Below are positions 1 through 11,125 of a DNA stretch of 64,000 nt, one piece after another. The first letter of the stretch is position 1. Every line of letters starts with the position of its first letter. This DNA is from Diabrotica undecimpunctata. Lineage: Eukaryota; Arthropoda; Insecta; Coleoptera; Chrysomelidae. Location of the stretch: the NCBI RefSeq assembly GCF_040954645.1, contig NC_092807.1, forward strand, positions 81,727,017 through 81,791,016, in the 5' to 3' direction. The notes under the pieces are model-generated. The model did not search any database, was not told the origin of the DNA, and saw nothing but the letters and a program-made list of their open reading frames with translations. Both the position numbers and the translations under genes were made by a program.

Positions 1-345
1 AAAATATTAATGAAGTTAAAATCATGTCATGTAATACAACGTTTAGGTACATAACAGGTAAGAAAACCTTCTTATGAATGTCAACAAAATAACAATGTAT
101 CAGCACTTTTGTTAGAATATATGATGGTTTGTCGGAATATCAGATGAAAAAGAAAAATAATATTTTCCGCATTGTGTACATTCTGGATTTGATTAAGCTA
201 CAGCTTTATCTTCTATTTAAATCATGAATAATACATACATTTGTGTGTGGGTATCATAAAATATTATTAATCAAAACACAAAACGATAGATATCCGACAT
301 AAAATTCACAAATTATAGTAGATGGATTTATTCAGTGCTACTGTT

Positions 346-463
346 AAAGGTATAATTGAATTAAGAGAGTAACTGACAGACAGATAGTGAAGAAACCGAA
401 ATATCCGATAATCAGTTTGGATTTATGCAAGGTAGATCAACAACAGATGAAATACTAATAAAA
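346..463 (+). pseudogene. RTE-type LINE reverse transcriptase scrap
   Basis: From 392 the plus strand reads ETEISDNQFGFMQGRSTTDE, the conserved 'QFGF..GRSTTD' block of RTE-clade non-LTR reverse transcriptases. Weaker similarity (GIIELRE) begins near 346, with a small indel between the two parts. A stop follows at 464, and nothing recognisable continues into the (TA)n array. Only about 40 codons survive, so this is a dead fragment. Clade assignment rests on the motif alone. Confidence 0.7.
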
Positions 464-580
464 TAAGACATATATAACGAATTAACAACTAGTTTTAGGA
501 CAAATTTTATGGCTCCAAAATGGGTGCCGAAACCTCGAGTAATAAATTCTCAACGCGGTTCTTCCCGAGAACTAAGTAAT

Positions 581-584
<4 letters not shown>

Positions 585-662
<78 letters not shown>

Positions 663-701
663 ATATATATATATGTATATATGTGTGTATATATATATGT
701 A

Positions 702-766
<65 letters not shown>

Positions 767-774
767 ATATATCT
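585..774. repeat. (TA)n microsatellite, interrupted by TG variants
   Basis: About 190 bp of alternating TA, with TATGTG interruptions in the middle (655-715). The long YIYIYI reading frame over it is a by-product of the repeat and not a gene. Confidence 0.97.
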
Positions 775-785
775 ATATAATGCAC

Positions 786-2333
786 CAAGATAATTCCTTG
801 TGCTGATATGTAAGTATTATTATATTTTTTGATTACATTTAAAAGAACTATGTAACATATAAAACAGTTAACATCACACTTAAGCTGGTTCATTTGAAAC
901 ACACTTCATGTTATATAACTAACTCTTTTATATAAATTTTATATTACTTTTGGACTTTCATTTCACTTTTATATTAATTAATATCTTATACTGCTGACTA
1001 TTTTTTATATTTTTTTATATAACTCACTATTAACGTCATATGTATTGTTATTACCAATTTAAATAATTTTTTGATTCTATATAAATATACCATCTATTTT
1101 AGTCTTTAGTTTCTTGAATGGCTGAAGATACTTTATAACTTGTAAACAGCGAATCCGGCCGGCCAAACTTTGTCTGAATAAATACCTACAACTTAACATG
1201 TATTGAAAGTATGACTGACTCTTTTCCCTAACATTCATGCATATGTGCTCACTCCAGCAACCTTTTCATAATAACAAATTAAAATACTCTAAGCCATATG
1301 GGTGACCTTATCTGTGGAAATTGGAATTGGGGAAATAGATAATGAAATTTTAAAAATACAAATAGTTAACTCGAACAATGGAGGTACACTTTCCTGTCGA
1401 GTGTTGTGCCGAACAAAAAAACCTGAAAACGTCCGGAACAATCTAGGTAGGTGAAAACTCAAGTAGTTGTTTCTTTAACCCGTACAAAAAACTAACAAAA
1501 TTTAATAAAATAAAAAATAAACCCAATTCTTGTTGATTCAAAAATAAAATAAAAATAGCTCAGGCCCCAACTTAAATTTTCTTCTTTGACTTCTACCTTC
1601 CCAACTTTGTGGTTGATCGGACTAAAAGTATACAACTCAGTTAGATATTGTCAATTCTCGGTACGTATAAAGAAACTAAGAGATAGACAAGGTCTTTCAA
1701 CATTAAAACAAGAAAAATTTTGGACAAAGTTTACTTAAGTAGAACAAAAACCGAATCCTCTTAATGAGTTTATGAAAACATGGTATGACCTTCGAATGGT
1801 TTAACGCTATTTTATTGTATCAGAATTGATTAAATTAACAAATATTTAAAAGAGAACCTGTTTTCGATATATTTTAAAATATAAGAAATATTCACCGGTA
1901 ATATGAGATTTTACAATAAAAAAAAAAAATGAAAATAATCGAATAGTTATAAGAATTTAAGGCTTGAAAGTAACCGATATTCATCACAGAATACTCTTCT
2001 GTGAGATGGTATAAAGTTTTAAAATAAAAAATGTAAACAATTAAACAATTATAATACATATTTACTTATAAACTGTTTCGTAATACATAGAATGAAATAA
2101 GGCATGATAATACATTAAAATATTAAATGATAAATTGCTGACAAATTCAAAAATAACTGACGAAATGAAATTTCCATAATTAATGAAATAAGCATTCTAT
2201 TATTTTTTTACTTACCGGTTCAGAGTTTCACAAAAACCATAAATAAAAATTCAATCCAATACTCCAAGTTAACCTGATCTCCAACAAACAAAACTATATT
2301 ATCTCGTAACCAGTGACGTCCGATTTTAGGAAC
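786..2333. other. AT-rich DNA without recognisable gene
   Basis: I see no ORF with a family signature on either strand. A short GC-richer patch lies near 1150-1260 but matches nothing I know. No RNA gene or repeat boundary is evident. Confidence 0.6.
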
Positions 2334-2335
2334 AT

Positions 2336-2354
2336 AACCGGTGACGTGGAGTCT
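2336..2354 (+). repeat. piggyBac left terminal inverted repeat
   Basis: AACCGGTGACGTGGAGTCT matches the complement of 6968-6986 at 18 of 19 positions. Immediately inside it, GAGTC-(5)-GACTC (2349-2363) can form a small hairpin. The same GTGACGT-GAGTC-GACTC layout recurs at 6786-6812. Confidence 0.75.
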
Positions 2355-2711
2355 CTGGGACTCATCATAAATATGTTGGTCTCATTCAAATTTAAATAAT
2401 TATTTTTTCACATTGTTTACAATAATCTGTTCTTTAGGCATTTTTGCAATATTCTATTGCCTTTTTAGTTCTTTCTGTTACTAACTATTCTTAATATTAA
2501 CATTTTTGTCAAAAGTTGCAAATAAATCAAGTACAGTGTTACGTCGCAAGACTTAATTTTTTTTTTTAATATTTCTGAATTTAGTATGTATTAAAAATGG
2601 TTTTAATATTAGGTATAACAAATATTGAATAATCTATGGTAATAAAAATTATCATCAATAGTCTAAACGTAACGGAACGTGCAGGGGGTAAATAAGGACA
2701 AAAAAAGGGGA

Positions 2712-3530
2712 TTATTCTTTTTTATTCTTTTTCAACGTTACAGTTTCTGCATCTTTTATGAGAAAACAAGTCAAGCAAATAGGTTTTTTACAACAGACGC
2801 ATAAATAAGATGTCTTCCTATGAAGTATTTATGTTTTCTCTTATTTCTGTCGGGATTCTGCTGTTATACATTCGTTGTTTCATGTGTGCGTCTATTAAGA
2901 TTTTAGCCAGTACCTTCATAAAATCTTTCCTGTCTAAGGGTTTAGATTCTCTATAATACTGATACATAACGAAAGCGTTAACTGTACTCATATCTAGTAT
3001 TTTGTAAAATATAGCCATTGGCCAACGTTGAGTTCTTCTGGAAGAACTGTAAACCGTACATTTTTCATCCAAAGCATCAACTCAGCCTTTCGTCATATTA
3101 TACAGAATAATTATTTCTGGCTTTTGTGTTTTTTTCATCTACGGCTATACTATGAAGCATGAAGGATACTAGTATGATGGCTTTGTTTTTTTTTTAGGAA
3201 CATATGAAAGAAGGGTAATGTCTTTTGTAAAACCGTATGTAACTGAATCAATCTCTATATGCCTTTGAGGAAGAAACTCAGCAGGAATATGTCTTTTAAA
3301 CTTTTTCATAGTTTCCACATATGTTAGGCCATTAGATTTCAACAACTGAACTAGTTCTATAGACGTGAACCCATTATCAGCTGTCACATTACGATTACTG
3401 CCAAATAATGGCTTAGAAAGCCGTAACACAGATTGAGTAGGTTTAGCAAGCTTTTTCTCGGTTACTGAAAGGCCCATTCCGTCGGAATTTTGGCCTGTTT
3501 ATACATACGCATTGTACACGTTGTAACAGT
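2712..3530 (-). pseudogene. piggyBac transposase, C-terminal half
   Basis: DDE transposase of the piggyBac family, which cuts and pastes at TTAA. Reading the minus strand, the segment begins near 3500 with TGQNSDGMGLSV, then the second catalytic Asp block (VTADNGFTSIEL), then MTKG*VDALDEKC holding the third Asp. It ends in a C-terminal cysteine-rich zinc domain (CVCCKKPICLTC) stopping at 2712. Defects visible are a stop in the first codons (AYV*TGQ), a TGA in place of a glycine codon near 3080, and a frameshift near 2818. The N-terminal half is at 5823-6740. The protein is clearly inactive. Confidence 0.85.
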
Positions 3531-4359
3531 CGTTACTTTGACTACTATTTATATTAAAGCCATTTCAGAGATGTAGTATGGGTTGCCTAACTTTAAGTGT
3601 TCATTTGCCTATTAAGTGTGTATTTTTAATAATTTAAGTTGTCACTCTGATCTAATTTGGTACCATTGCGAACCAGAGAGATGACAGGAGATTAGGGGGA
3701 AGTGGAAACTGGCTCTTGGTTAATTAACTGTGAATTAAAATTCGAGCGTTTGAAGTGGTACAAAGGTGGTAGTTAACGAAAGAAAATCCAATTAATGCAT
3801 AGAATTTCCTTCACTTCAAGAAGTTAAATGTTTTAAGTATAACCGTAACCATTTAATTGACGGTGTTTTCGGAAACTCGGGAGGCTGAAGTGAAATTTCT
3901 AGCACGGAATTGAGTAGCTATCTGGTAACTATTTTTTTTATATTATAAAAACTAACTTTTTGTTCCCACATCCCACATCCTTAAGGTATTCAGAATGACC
4001 TTGGGTCACGAATTCAAGCATAGTATGGCCGCTTACAATCATTCTGGCATGAATCTGATTAAAATTCTGAATTTTCCGTAAATCTCTAACATCTATTACA
4101 ATTTCCACAGATATTTTAATAAACATTAGAGTATTTTACCCATATCCTATTATTCAGATTCATTATTTCATATTTTAATATAGTATTTTGTTCAAAGCCA
4201 TTATATTTTTACTCTATGTGAAGCAAGGTCACGCTACATCCGATTGGATGGGTTTTTTTTTTCATCTACGACAATTATCTTTTTACTCCGGTTTCTTATG
4301 CTGAAAGAAACTTTCCTCACTTCTTCTTTGATTTCTTTTTATCAATGTTGAGACTAGAA

Positions 4360-4675
4360 GTAACGGGGAATTGTTTTCAGCCACCTCCCATGGAATTATA
4401 AACTTCCCTCAGAACATCCGAGGGAGAGTACCACTTCAACTCTATAAAAATCAGGGTCATTGGGACACGCCAGGGGGTATTGTCTACTCCACCCTCATTT
4501 TTCCTCCAGCCTGCACCTAGAGGTAGGGCAGGACAGTAACCATCGGAACGGAGCCAATTAGCACCAGCTCCGTGCTAATTTCGGACCTCAAGGAGGACTT
4601 CCCTGGGACACCGAAGCCATTCGGGAGTATCCTTCCAGACAACTGTTTCACCTAGGAGGACAGTTGGTTTTTGCT
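4360..4675. other. GC-rich block of unknown origin
   Basis: Clearly richer in G+C than its surroundings and without a long frame. It runs directly into the (TA)n array at 4683, as the SINE at 16317 does, so it may be the body of another short retroelement. No A or B box could be found in it. Confidence 0.3.
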
Positions 4676-4679
4676 TCAG

Positions 4680-4682
<3 letters not shown>

Positions 4683-4745
<63 letters not shown>

Positions 4746-4773
4746 TGTTTCACCAGTTATAGGTTTTTTTTAT

Positions 4774-4845
<72 letters not shown>
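4683..4845. repeat. Two (TA)n arrays
   Basis: (TA)n at 4683-4743 and 4777-4845, separated by a 33-bp unique spacer. Confidence 0.95.
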
Positions 4846-4848
<3 letters not shown>

Positions 4849-5822
4849 TAATATAACTCCCCTTGGTGTAAGGTATCGGTAAGTTTGAGCTCAAATTCTA
4901 CCCAGAGATTATCTTCCATTGTTTTTTTGTATTAATTTCATTATTAACTTTAATTATTTCATTATTTGTTTACTTAACTAATTTTTTTTATATTTCATCT
5001 TGCGTTATTAACTCTGGTTATTATCCCTTCAGGATAATAGACCGTTTCAATTGTTTAACTTGGCTTGTTCCCATTTATATATTACTTTGTTTATATTTGA
5101 ATTTAGAGGTGTTTAACAATATTGTTGGTCATATTGTAGGTTAGTATAATATATTTACTTGGCTATACGTTCTTCCAACGTTAGCATTATTTTGCTTAGG
5201 GTTGTTTTTTAACCTAGATGTAGGTTGTACACTCTATATCAGAGTTATTCTGTGTAGTTTTCAACTTTTTGTTATAGTTGTTTTCAACATTTCTTTTAAA
5301 ATATTATATTGTGAAATTTTCATATACTTTTTGGTAACTTAGAGATTGTCAAAATCTAAGAAGTTATATTTAATAAACTTGAATTTGTTTTGCATATAAT
5401 TTTTTATTAATATTTCCTTACCTTTTTACATTTACAGCATTTTTGTTTATTAAATCAACTTTAATTAATATTAGCAGTATACGATACCTGGAAGAGTGAC
5501 CGTTACTCTTTTTAGAGTAGTATTCCTCTTCTAGCGCCCTCAATTTGTTTTCTTTGTTAATTTTCATTATATCTATTCATTTTTCATATCTTCTTTTCTA
5601 TCCATCATACATATTTTCCTGATGATGCAAATTGGCCGTATCCATCCTTGAGTTTCTAGTGGTCATTCTCTTGCCTACATTGCTAGCCTAGCCACATTCC
5701 GTTCAATATTTTTTTCATACTTCTTTACTTAATTGTTATCTATTTTACTTCTATCAATTTTATCCCATATATATAGACCACTCTTCTTATACATCTCTCC
5801 TCCTACACACCCCAGTTTTTTG

Positions 5823-6740
5823 CTACAACGTAGTTGTTTCTTGCATCTGTTAATATCATAAGTCCATATTTTCGTGGTTTGTTTGGAATATACATTCTAA
5901 AGCGTGATCTACCCCGGAAACCAACTAACATTTCATCAATGCATACATTTTATATTCACCAACAGAAAACTCCGTTTGACAGTTTTGAATAAAAGATTCA
6001 AATAGTTCTTGAATTGGTGCTAGTGGAGTTACCGCTTTTCTTTGTTCTCTTGTGAAAGGGTCATCAAAACCTAAACAAGTCAATAAAACTGCAAATCTCT
6101 TGGCACTCATTACTGACCGAAAAATTTCTCTGTCCGTTCTAACTATAGCAAATAGACATTCTATGTCTTCATCATTGGACTTAAATACTAAGGTGTAAAT
6201 CAGTAAGCCTAAAAATGCTTCCATTTCGACCTGGTCGACATTTTTTAATTTCGACATTTTCTTTATATTTTTGTATTTGACCGTAACACTTGCCAATTTT
6301 ACATTTGTCCATTCGACTACATTTAACATTTGATTTGTAAATAAACAGTTTCAAATTTCCTTTGGATGTGCCAAATGACCAAGAGACCGAGCATTTCCTT
6401 GCAGCCCCGGTTAATGTACAATAATATTATGCTTTTGAGTACGAATATTTTTTGGTGCACTAGCTGACCACTTAAATCTGTTTTTACCATAAAAGTAGTT
6501 TGTCTAAATTTTGTTTGTAAAAGATCTTGACGCCAATATATCATTTTCATCATCACTGGACGTTTCTGGAATATTGTCTTCTGGATCAGATTCACTATCA
6601 GACTGCTCAGATGCATCACTGTCAATATCATCAATATCACTATATTCAGAGTCCAAATTATTGAACCAATGTAACACTTTCTCTTCAAATTTCGGATCTG
6701 TAACACTAACCGATCGTGACGTACTTGGTCGATGTTCCAT
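5823..6740 (-). pseudogene. piggyBac transposase, N-terminal half
   Basis: Starts at ATG 6740 (MEHRPSTSRS) with an acidic N-terminus (DSEYSDIDDIDSDASE), as is usual for piggyBac transposases. It continues through FYGKNRFKWS, the ARSLGHLAHP region and MLNVVEWTN to CIDEMLVGFRGRSRFRMY, which carries the first catalytic Asp. Frameshifts lie near 6504 and 5940, with stops between 6345 and 6430. Similarity stops at about 5822 (RNNYVV), where the inserted DNA begins. The three Asp blocks are all still readable across the two halves, so the insertion and point damage rather than active-site loss destroyed it. Confidence 0.85.
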
Positions 6741-6967
6741 TATAGTTTATACGAAGAAATATAAAAAGCTCCATAAAAAGTAACTAACGGTGACGTTGAG
6801 TCTAGCTGACTCCAATAACATCTGTTCTCGCAAACGGCTAAACGTAAACTAATCAAGCAAAAACGCTTGGTTAATGAACTATTTTTAGAAAGGTAGTTAG
6901 CTGCAGGCAATTCAGAGACGTCCGCTTCAATATTTTAAACCGGATTTTAATTTCGCAAGAGTCGTTC

Positions 6968-6986
6968 AGACTTCACGTCACCGGTT
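6968..6986 (-). repeat. piggyBac right terminal inverted repeat
   Basis: The complement reads AACCGGTGACGTGAAGTCT, one mismatch from the left end at 2336. It is followed by TTTA, a likely decayed TTAA target copy. Confidence 0.75.
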
Positions 6987-7126
6987 TAGGGGATATATTC
7001 CTAATATAAAATGGAACTTCTGAAACCACACCCACCACAAGGAAAACATTTCCTGAAGAGGCAAAAGCCTATAACAGGACAGCAGAATCATCCAAATCCA
7101 AAACACCCTTCTTCTTCTTCAGTGCC

Positions 7127-7309
7127 TTATCCGGTCCGGATGTTGGCGATCATCAAGGCTATCATGGTTTTGTTGACTGCTCTGCGAAACAGCTCCGCTG
7201 AGGTCATCCGAAACCATTGTCGGAGATTTTTCAACCACGAGATACGACGATACCAAAACACCCAAAAACACAAAACGACGAACAATGGTTTCAACCGTCG
7301 ATCCCGCAA
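7127..7309 (-). pseudogene. LINE reverse transcriptase C-terminal tail
   Basis: The minus strand reads RRISWLKNLRQWF...SAELFRRAVNK...IALMIANIR. This is the C-terminal tail typical of the insect endonuclease/reverse transcriptase LINE family that ends 'GRRRISWLKNLREW'. A related tail lies at 46007-46262. It is on the same strand and in the expected order after the reverse transcriptase piece at 7497-7695, so the two may be one internally deleted element. Confidence 0.75.
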
Positions 7310-7317
7310 ACAACCTA

Positions 7318-7430
7318 TTAGTTTGGCATTGGCTGCTAGTTCAAACGTAGCTCTTAAAACTATCGATGACAGGTCAACGGTTAAGTCTTGTTACGATAGG
7401 GCGCTGTTTCATATCATCTTTAGGGACAAA
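7318..7430. repeat. Dispersed repeat, copy 1
   Basis: About 105 bp nearly identical to 10155-10258 in the same orientation, with scattered single-base differences. The family is unknown. It lies between two LINE fragments here and beside another LINE fragment there, so it may be a LINE untranslated region. Confidence 0.6.
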
Positions 7431-7496
7431 AAATACTTAGATATTTATTTAAGAATATTAGTAATTTGAATTTTAATTATTATTAGACATTATTTA

Positions 7497-7695
7497 AGAA
7501 TCAAGTGACGGAATCGTTACAGGTTTCAACTATATTTGGGGCAATATTCCAGTTTCGTATATCTAGTTATAAATTTTTGTTCTTTTCATCTAGAAATTTA
7601 AGTCAGTCTGATGTTATTTGGTCAGGTCCTGGAGATTTCCCACTTTGACTTTGTTTGATGGCTTTCTTTACTTCCGCTTTTAAAATAGTGGCAGC
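7497..7695 (-). pseudogene. RTE-type reverse transcriptase fragment
   Basis: The minus strand reads AATILKAEVKKAIKQSQSGK, then SPGPDQITSD*LKFLDE and IYETGILPQI*LKPVTIPS. These are the opening blocks of an RTE-type reverse transcriptase ('GKSPGPDQI', then the '..IYETG.IP..W' block). Two or three in-frame stops are present. The fragment is dead and probably 5' to the tail at 7127-7309. Confidence 0.8.
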
Positions 7696-7729
7696 AGTAT
7701 TCGTATACTTTATGTAATTAGTATGTATT

Positions 7730-9203
7730 TATGTTCAAAATCAGGGTTCAGAAGATATCCCAGAAATCTCCTTGGACGAAATTTACAAGGCTCTAAAAAA
7801 GATGAAGAATAACAAAGCTCCGGGGGAGGACGGTGTCGTCACGGAAGCGATAAAGATAGGAGGCTCAGTACTGATAACCAAAATTCAAAAGCTCTTTAAT
7901 CTATGTCTATGGAATCAAAATATCCCAACAAAGTGGAATAATTCAATAACTGTACTCTTACACAAGAAGGGAGATATAGCAGACCTGGAAAGATACAGAC
8001 CAATCAGTCTCCTTAACCATCTTTATAAATTATACACCCGAATAATAACGAACAGATTAGAGACAAAGCTGGATTTTTACCAACCTCGGGAACAAGCCGG
8101 TTTCCGCCCTAATTACGGCACAAACGATCACCTGCAGTGCCTAAAAACCCTGATAGAAAAAACTAACGAATATAACCGTCCCTTGGCATTGATATTTGTA
8201 GACTTTAAAAGGCGTTTGATACAGTGGAATTACCGTCCATCTTAAGAGCACTACAAGACTGCAGGGTCGACCACAGATATTGTAATATAGTTAAAATATA
8301 TATGAAAATGCCACAACAACCATAAGTCTACATTTAGCAACTTATAAGATAAAGATAAAAAGGGGAGTCAGGCAAGGTGATACCATGTCACCAAAGCTGT
8401 TCATTACCGTTCTTGAGTATGCATTTAAAAGACTAACATGGCAACAGAAAGGAATATCCATCGATGGAGAAAGATTAAACCATCTACGTTTTGCGGACGA
8501 TATCGTGCTTCTGTCAGATAATGTGGGAGAGATCAAAGACATGCTCCAAGAACTGAATTACATACTACAAGAAACTGGGCTGGAGATAAATTTCGAGAAA
8601 ACCAAAATGATGACCAATATGGTTCCCAGCGAAGAGATACAGATCAATAACAACAAGGTAGAATTAATCGATAAATACACATACTTGGGTCATGAAATCA
8701 GAATAACCAGAGACAACCAAACCTGCGAGCTAAATAGACGAATCACGTTGGGATGGGCGGCATATGGAAGGATGAGAGACATTTTTAAAACAAATACTCC
8801 AATTCACCTGAAAAGGAAGGCATTTAACCAATGCATCCTACCAGTCTTGACCTACGGAGCAGAGACCCTAACTTTAACGAAAGCTACTGCCGAAAAACTG
8901 AGGGTAACACAAAGGCGAATGGAGAGATCAATGCTGGGTCGGACCTTAAAAGATCGCGTGAGAAATGAGGAGATACGCCGACGAACTGGCGTTGACGATA
9001 TTATACTGCGAATCAATAAACAAAAGTGGAGGTGGGCTGGACATGTTGCTATAATGGAAGACGGAAGATGGACAAAGAGATTATTGGAGTGGAGACCAAG
9101 AGCCGACAAGCGAAGTCGAGGCAGACCACCCACCCGATGGACCGACGACCTAAGGAGAATAGAAACAAACTGGATTGCAGCAGCTAGAGATAGAGAGAAC
9201 TGA
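7730..9203 (+). pseudogene. RTE-type LINE reverse transcriptase, 5'-truncated
   Basis: Reverse transcriptase of an RTE-clade LINE, truncated at its 5' end so that the endonuclease is missing. In order: NNKAPGEDGV, YRPISLLNHLYKLYTRII, QAGFRPNYGTNDH, a frameshift near 8212 (DFK/AFDTVE), GVRQGDTMSPKLF, then FADDIVLL with the catalytic Asp pair at about 8493. A conserved C-terminal region follows (KWRWAGHVAIMEDGRW, RPPTRWTDDLRRI), ending at a TGA at 9201. The part from 8246 to 8384 has lost its frame. Behind the stop the DNA reads (ATG)n at 9255-9264, the short microsatellite tail typical of RTE elements, then meets the palindrome at 9265. Confidence 0.85.
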
Positions 9204-9264
9204 AGACGTTTGGAGGAGGCCTATATCCAACAATGGATGTGAAAACGGGGCTGGATGATGATGA

Positions 9265-9752
9265 TATATACTTGTAGATCTCCAGCTGATCAAGAGAGAA
9301 AGAGAGCCAAAAATCAAATTAACTGTATTATTATTAATAGAAGGTTTAGAAACAGTGTTACATCTGCAGAAAAATTTATTGCTCTTTGCTGAATTTAAAC
9401 GAAAACTGAAAAGAATAAAAGCTCCGACAATTAAAAAAAAAACCCTAATAATTGACTCCTAAGAAATGCCGTAATAGCAAAATTAATTACATAAATACAT
9501 GTGTAATAAATACATGATGTATTTATGTAATTAATTTTGCTATTACGGCATTTCTTAGGAGTCAATTATTAGGGTTTTTTTTTTAATTGTCGGAGCTTTT
9601 ATTCTTTTTAGTTTTCGTTTAAATTCAGCAAAGAGCAATAAATTTTTCTGCAGATGTAACACTGTTTCTAAACCTTCTATTAATAATAATACAGTTAATT
9701 TGATTTTTGGCTCTCTTTCTCTCTTGATCAGCTGGAGATCTACAAGTATATA
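9265..9752. repeat. Near-perfect palindrome, 236-bp arms and 16-bp centre
   Basis: Arm 9265-9500 is the reverse complement of 9517-9752 with no indels and only an occasional mismatch; one is seen in the AAACTGAAAAG/AAACTAAAAAG stretch. The centre is 9501-9516. The right arm belongs to the minus-strand LINE endonuclease that continues to 10053; the left arm is an inverted extra copy abutting the tail of the plus-strand RTE at 9264. Confidence 0.9.
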
Positions 9753-10053
9753 GTCGCCTTTTAGGTTGCTGAAACTAAGCATTTGCTATAATGCATTTCT
9801 TTTCTTGGCAGAACTGTATTAGTCTGTGCCCGCATTCATTCCTTTCCCCAAGTCCATACTTACCGATTATATCTTGTATGATTTTGACCCCAACTTTTGA
9901 GTTGAAGTCTCCCATAATAATAGTAACTATATATTTTTTTGAGCTCCAGAGAATTTGTTTAATTTGGCTGTAGAGCGGCTCAATTTCTTTATCTGATGAT
10001 GATCTCATTAGGAGTGAAATTTCGAATACAGTTACGAGTCTCTTCTTTGACAA
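9517..10053 (-). pseudogene. RTE-type LINE apurinic endonuclease domain
   Basis: The minus-strand frame from 10053 reads EIEPLYSQIKQIL, then IVTIIMGDFNSKVG (the catalytic GDFN block of APE-type LINE endonucleases) and YGLGERNECGHRLIQFCQE. After a break near 9775 it continues DYILVDLQLIKRER and LLLFAEFKRKLKRIKAPT, the domain's end. Reverse transcriptase does not follow. Sequence 9517-9752 is shared with the palindrome. It is a truncated fragment. Confidence 0.85.
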
Positions 10054-10090
10054 TGATTCAGACTCCGTGACGTCTGGTTCCTTCTGCGTA

Positions 10091-10313
10091 ATGGTTTCTC
10101 TTAGCCTTCTACATCGTAATACCGTTGATCATTTCTTGGTTCCTCTACCTCTTAGTTTGGCATTGGCTGCTAGTTAAAAAGTAGCTCTTAAAACTATCGA
10201 TGGCAGGTCAACGGTTAAGTCTTGTTACGATATCGCGCTGTTTCATATCATTTATGGTTTCTCCTAGCCTTCTACATCGTGATACCGTTGATCATTTCTT
10301 GGTTCCTCTGCCT
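10091..10313. repeat. 60-bp duplication flanking dispersed repeat copy 2
   Basis: 10091-10150 and 10254-10313 are nearly identical direct repeats (both contain TAGCCTTCTACATCGT). Between them at 10155-10258 lies the second copy of the repeat seen at 7318-7430. This looks like an insertion or template switch that duplicated 60 bp. Confidence 0.75.
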
Positions 10314-11125
10314 TTGATAATGATTTCGCGATCTCAGGACACCAGAGTGCGCTCATAACAACCAACTCATCTGACCGAAGCCGTTGATCAGTAAGTGGGG
10401 GATTGCTTATACTGGCAATTATTCGGTGAGAAGTAGTTATAAAAGTAATAGAAGTAGAAAATAGTGACCCGTCTGTCCTCGAAAAACTAATAGCCATTGG
10501 GGGTCGGAAAGAGTAAAAATTGACCAAGTGAGGACTATAGTAAATATTAAAGATATTTTACTTAAAAAAAGTTGAACAGGAGTAAAATGGGAAGGTTCTG
10601 ATGACCCGCCAGATGTGACTCATAAGAGTATGAGTATTTTTCACCTTTTGTTTCCGATCATACATCAGGGTGTTGACAACGGACTGTACCGCTCGTATAT
10701 AAATGGCACTCAGATATTAACATAGTTCATTATAAAAACGTATCAGTCCTATATAGAGAACTATTTCAAAAACGATAATTTAAGAATTATAAAAAATCTT
10801 CAAATAAACATGGTGGAAAGGAATTCAGCTATTAGGATGTTTGAAACACTTAAACTTACGTGTAAATAATAAAAATAAAAAAGTAATTTCATAATATGAC
10901 ACAAAAAAATAACAACTTAATTTAAAAAAGTAGATTTTAACTGGAGCTAGTGAAAGATTTCATTTACCAAAGTAATAAGCTCAGTAAAAAAATTAATAAA
11001 AAAAAATTAAGTACCTAATACCAAATCACTAGAGCGACAGCCAAGCTTTTGCTCAAATCGTTAACTTTTGCAAACATCGAATAGTTTAAGAGACAGAAAA
11101 CGATTTTATTAAATCGGGTTCGCTT
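10314..11125. other. No recognisable gene
   Basis: A minus-strand open frame (10264-10527, 87 codons) has no family signature and includes repeat sequence, so I do not call it a gene. The remainder is AT-rich DNA. Confidence 0.5.

Larger units (their letters stand above)
3531..5822. other. Unidentified insertion inside piggyBac
   Basis: About 2.3 kb separating the two transposase halves, so it entered after piggyBac. No transposase, reverse transcriptase or clear terminal repeats are visible. The short minus-strand frame at 3938-4126 has no signature. It contains a GC-richer block (4360-4675) and two (TA)n arrays. The exact borders are uncertain by some 30 bp because no target duplication is recognisable. 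Confidence 0.5.
2338..6984 (-). mobile_element. piggyBac-like DNA transposon, split by a later insertion
   Basis: Two 19-bp inverted ends, AACCGGTGACGTGGAGTCT at 2336-2354 and its near complement at 6968-6986, enclose a piggyBac transposase on the minus strand. The flanks read ATAA (2334-2337) and TTTA (6985-6988), each one change from the TTAA target duplicated by piggyBac, so I infer a decayed TTAA duplication. About 2.3 kb of unrelated DNA (3531-5822) interrupts the transposase. Without it the element would be about 2.4 kb, a normal size for the family. A second copy of the left-end motif lies at 6786, just upstream of the start codon. Confidence 0.8.

Noticed and set aside
509..793. Open frames rich in alternating Tyr-Ile (also at 13028, 16473, 25741-26111, 28171-28534, 61924 and 62135)
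   Set aside because: They are translations of (TA)n microsatellites, open on several frames and both strands.
3938..4126. 62-codon minus-strand ORF within the piggyBac insertion
   Set aside because: No motif or composition supporting a gene.
10264..10527. 87-codon minus-strand ORF
   Set aside because: No family signature, and its end consists of duplicated repeat sequence; likely chance.
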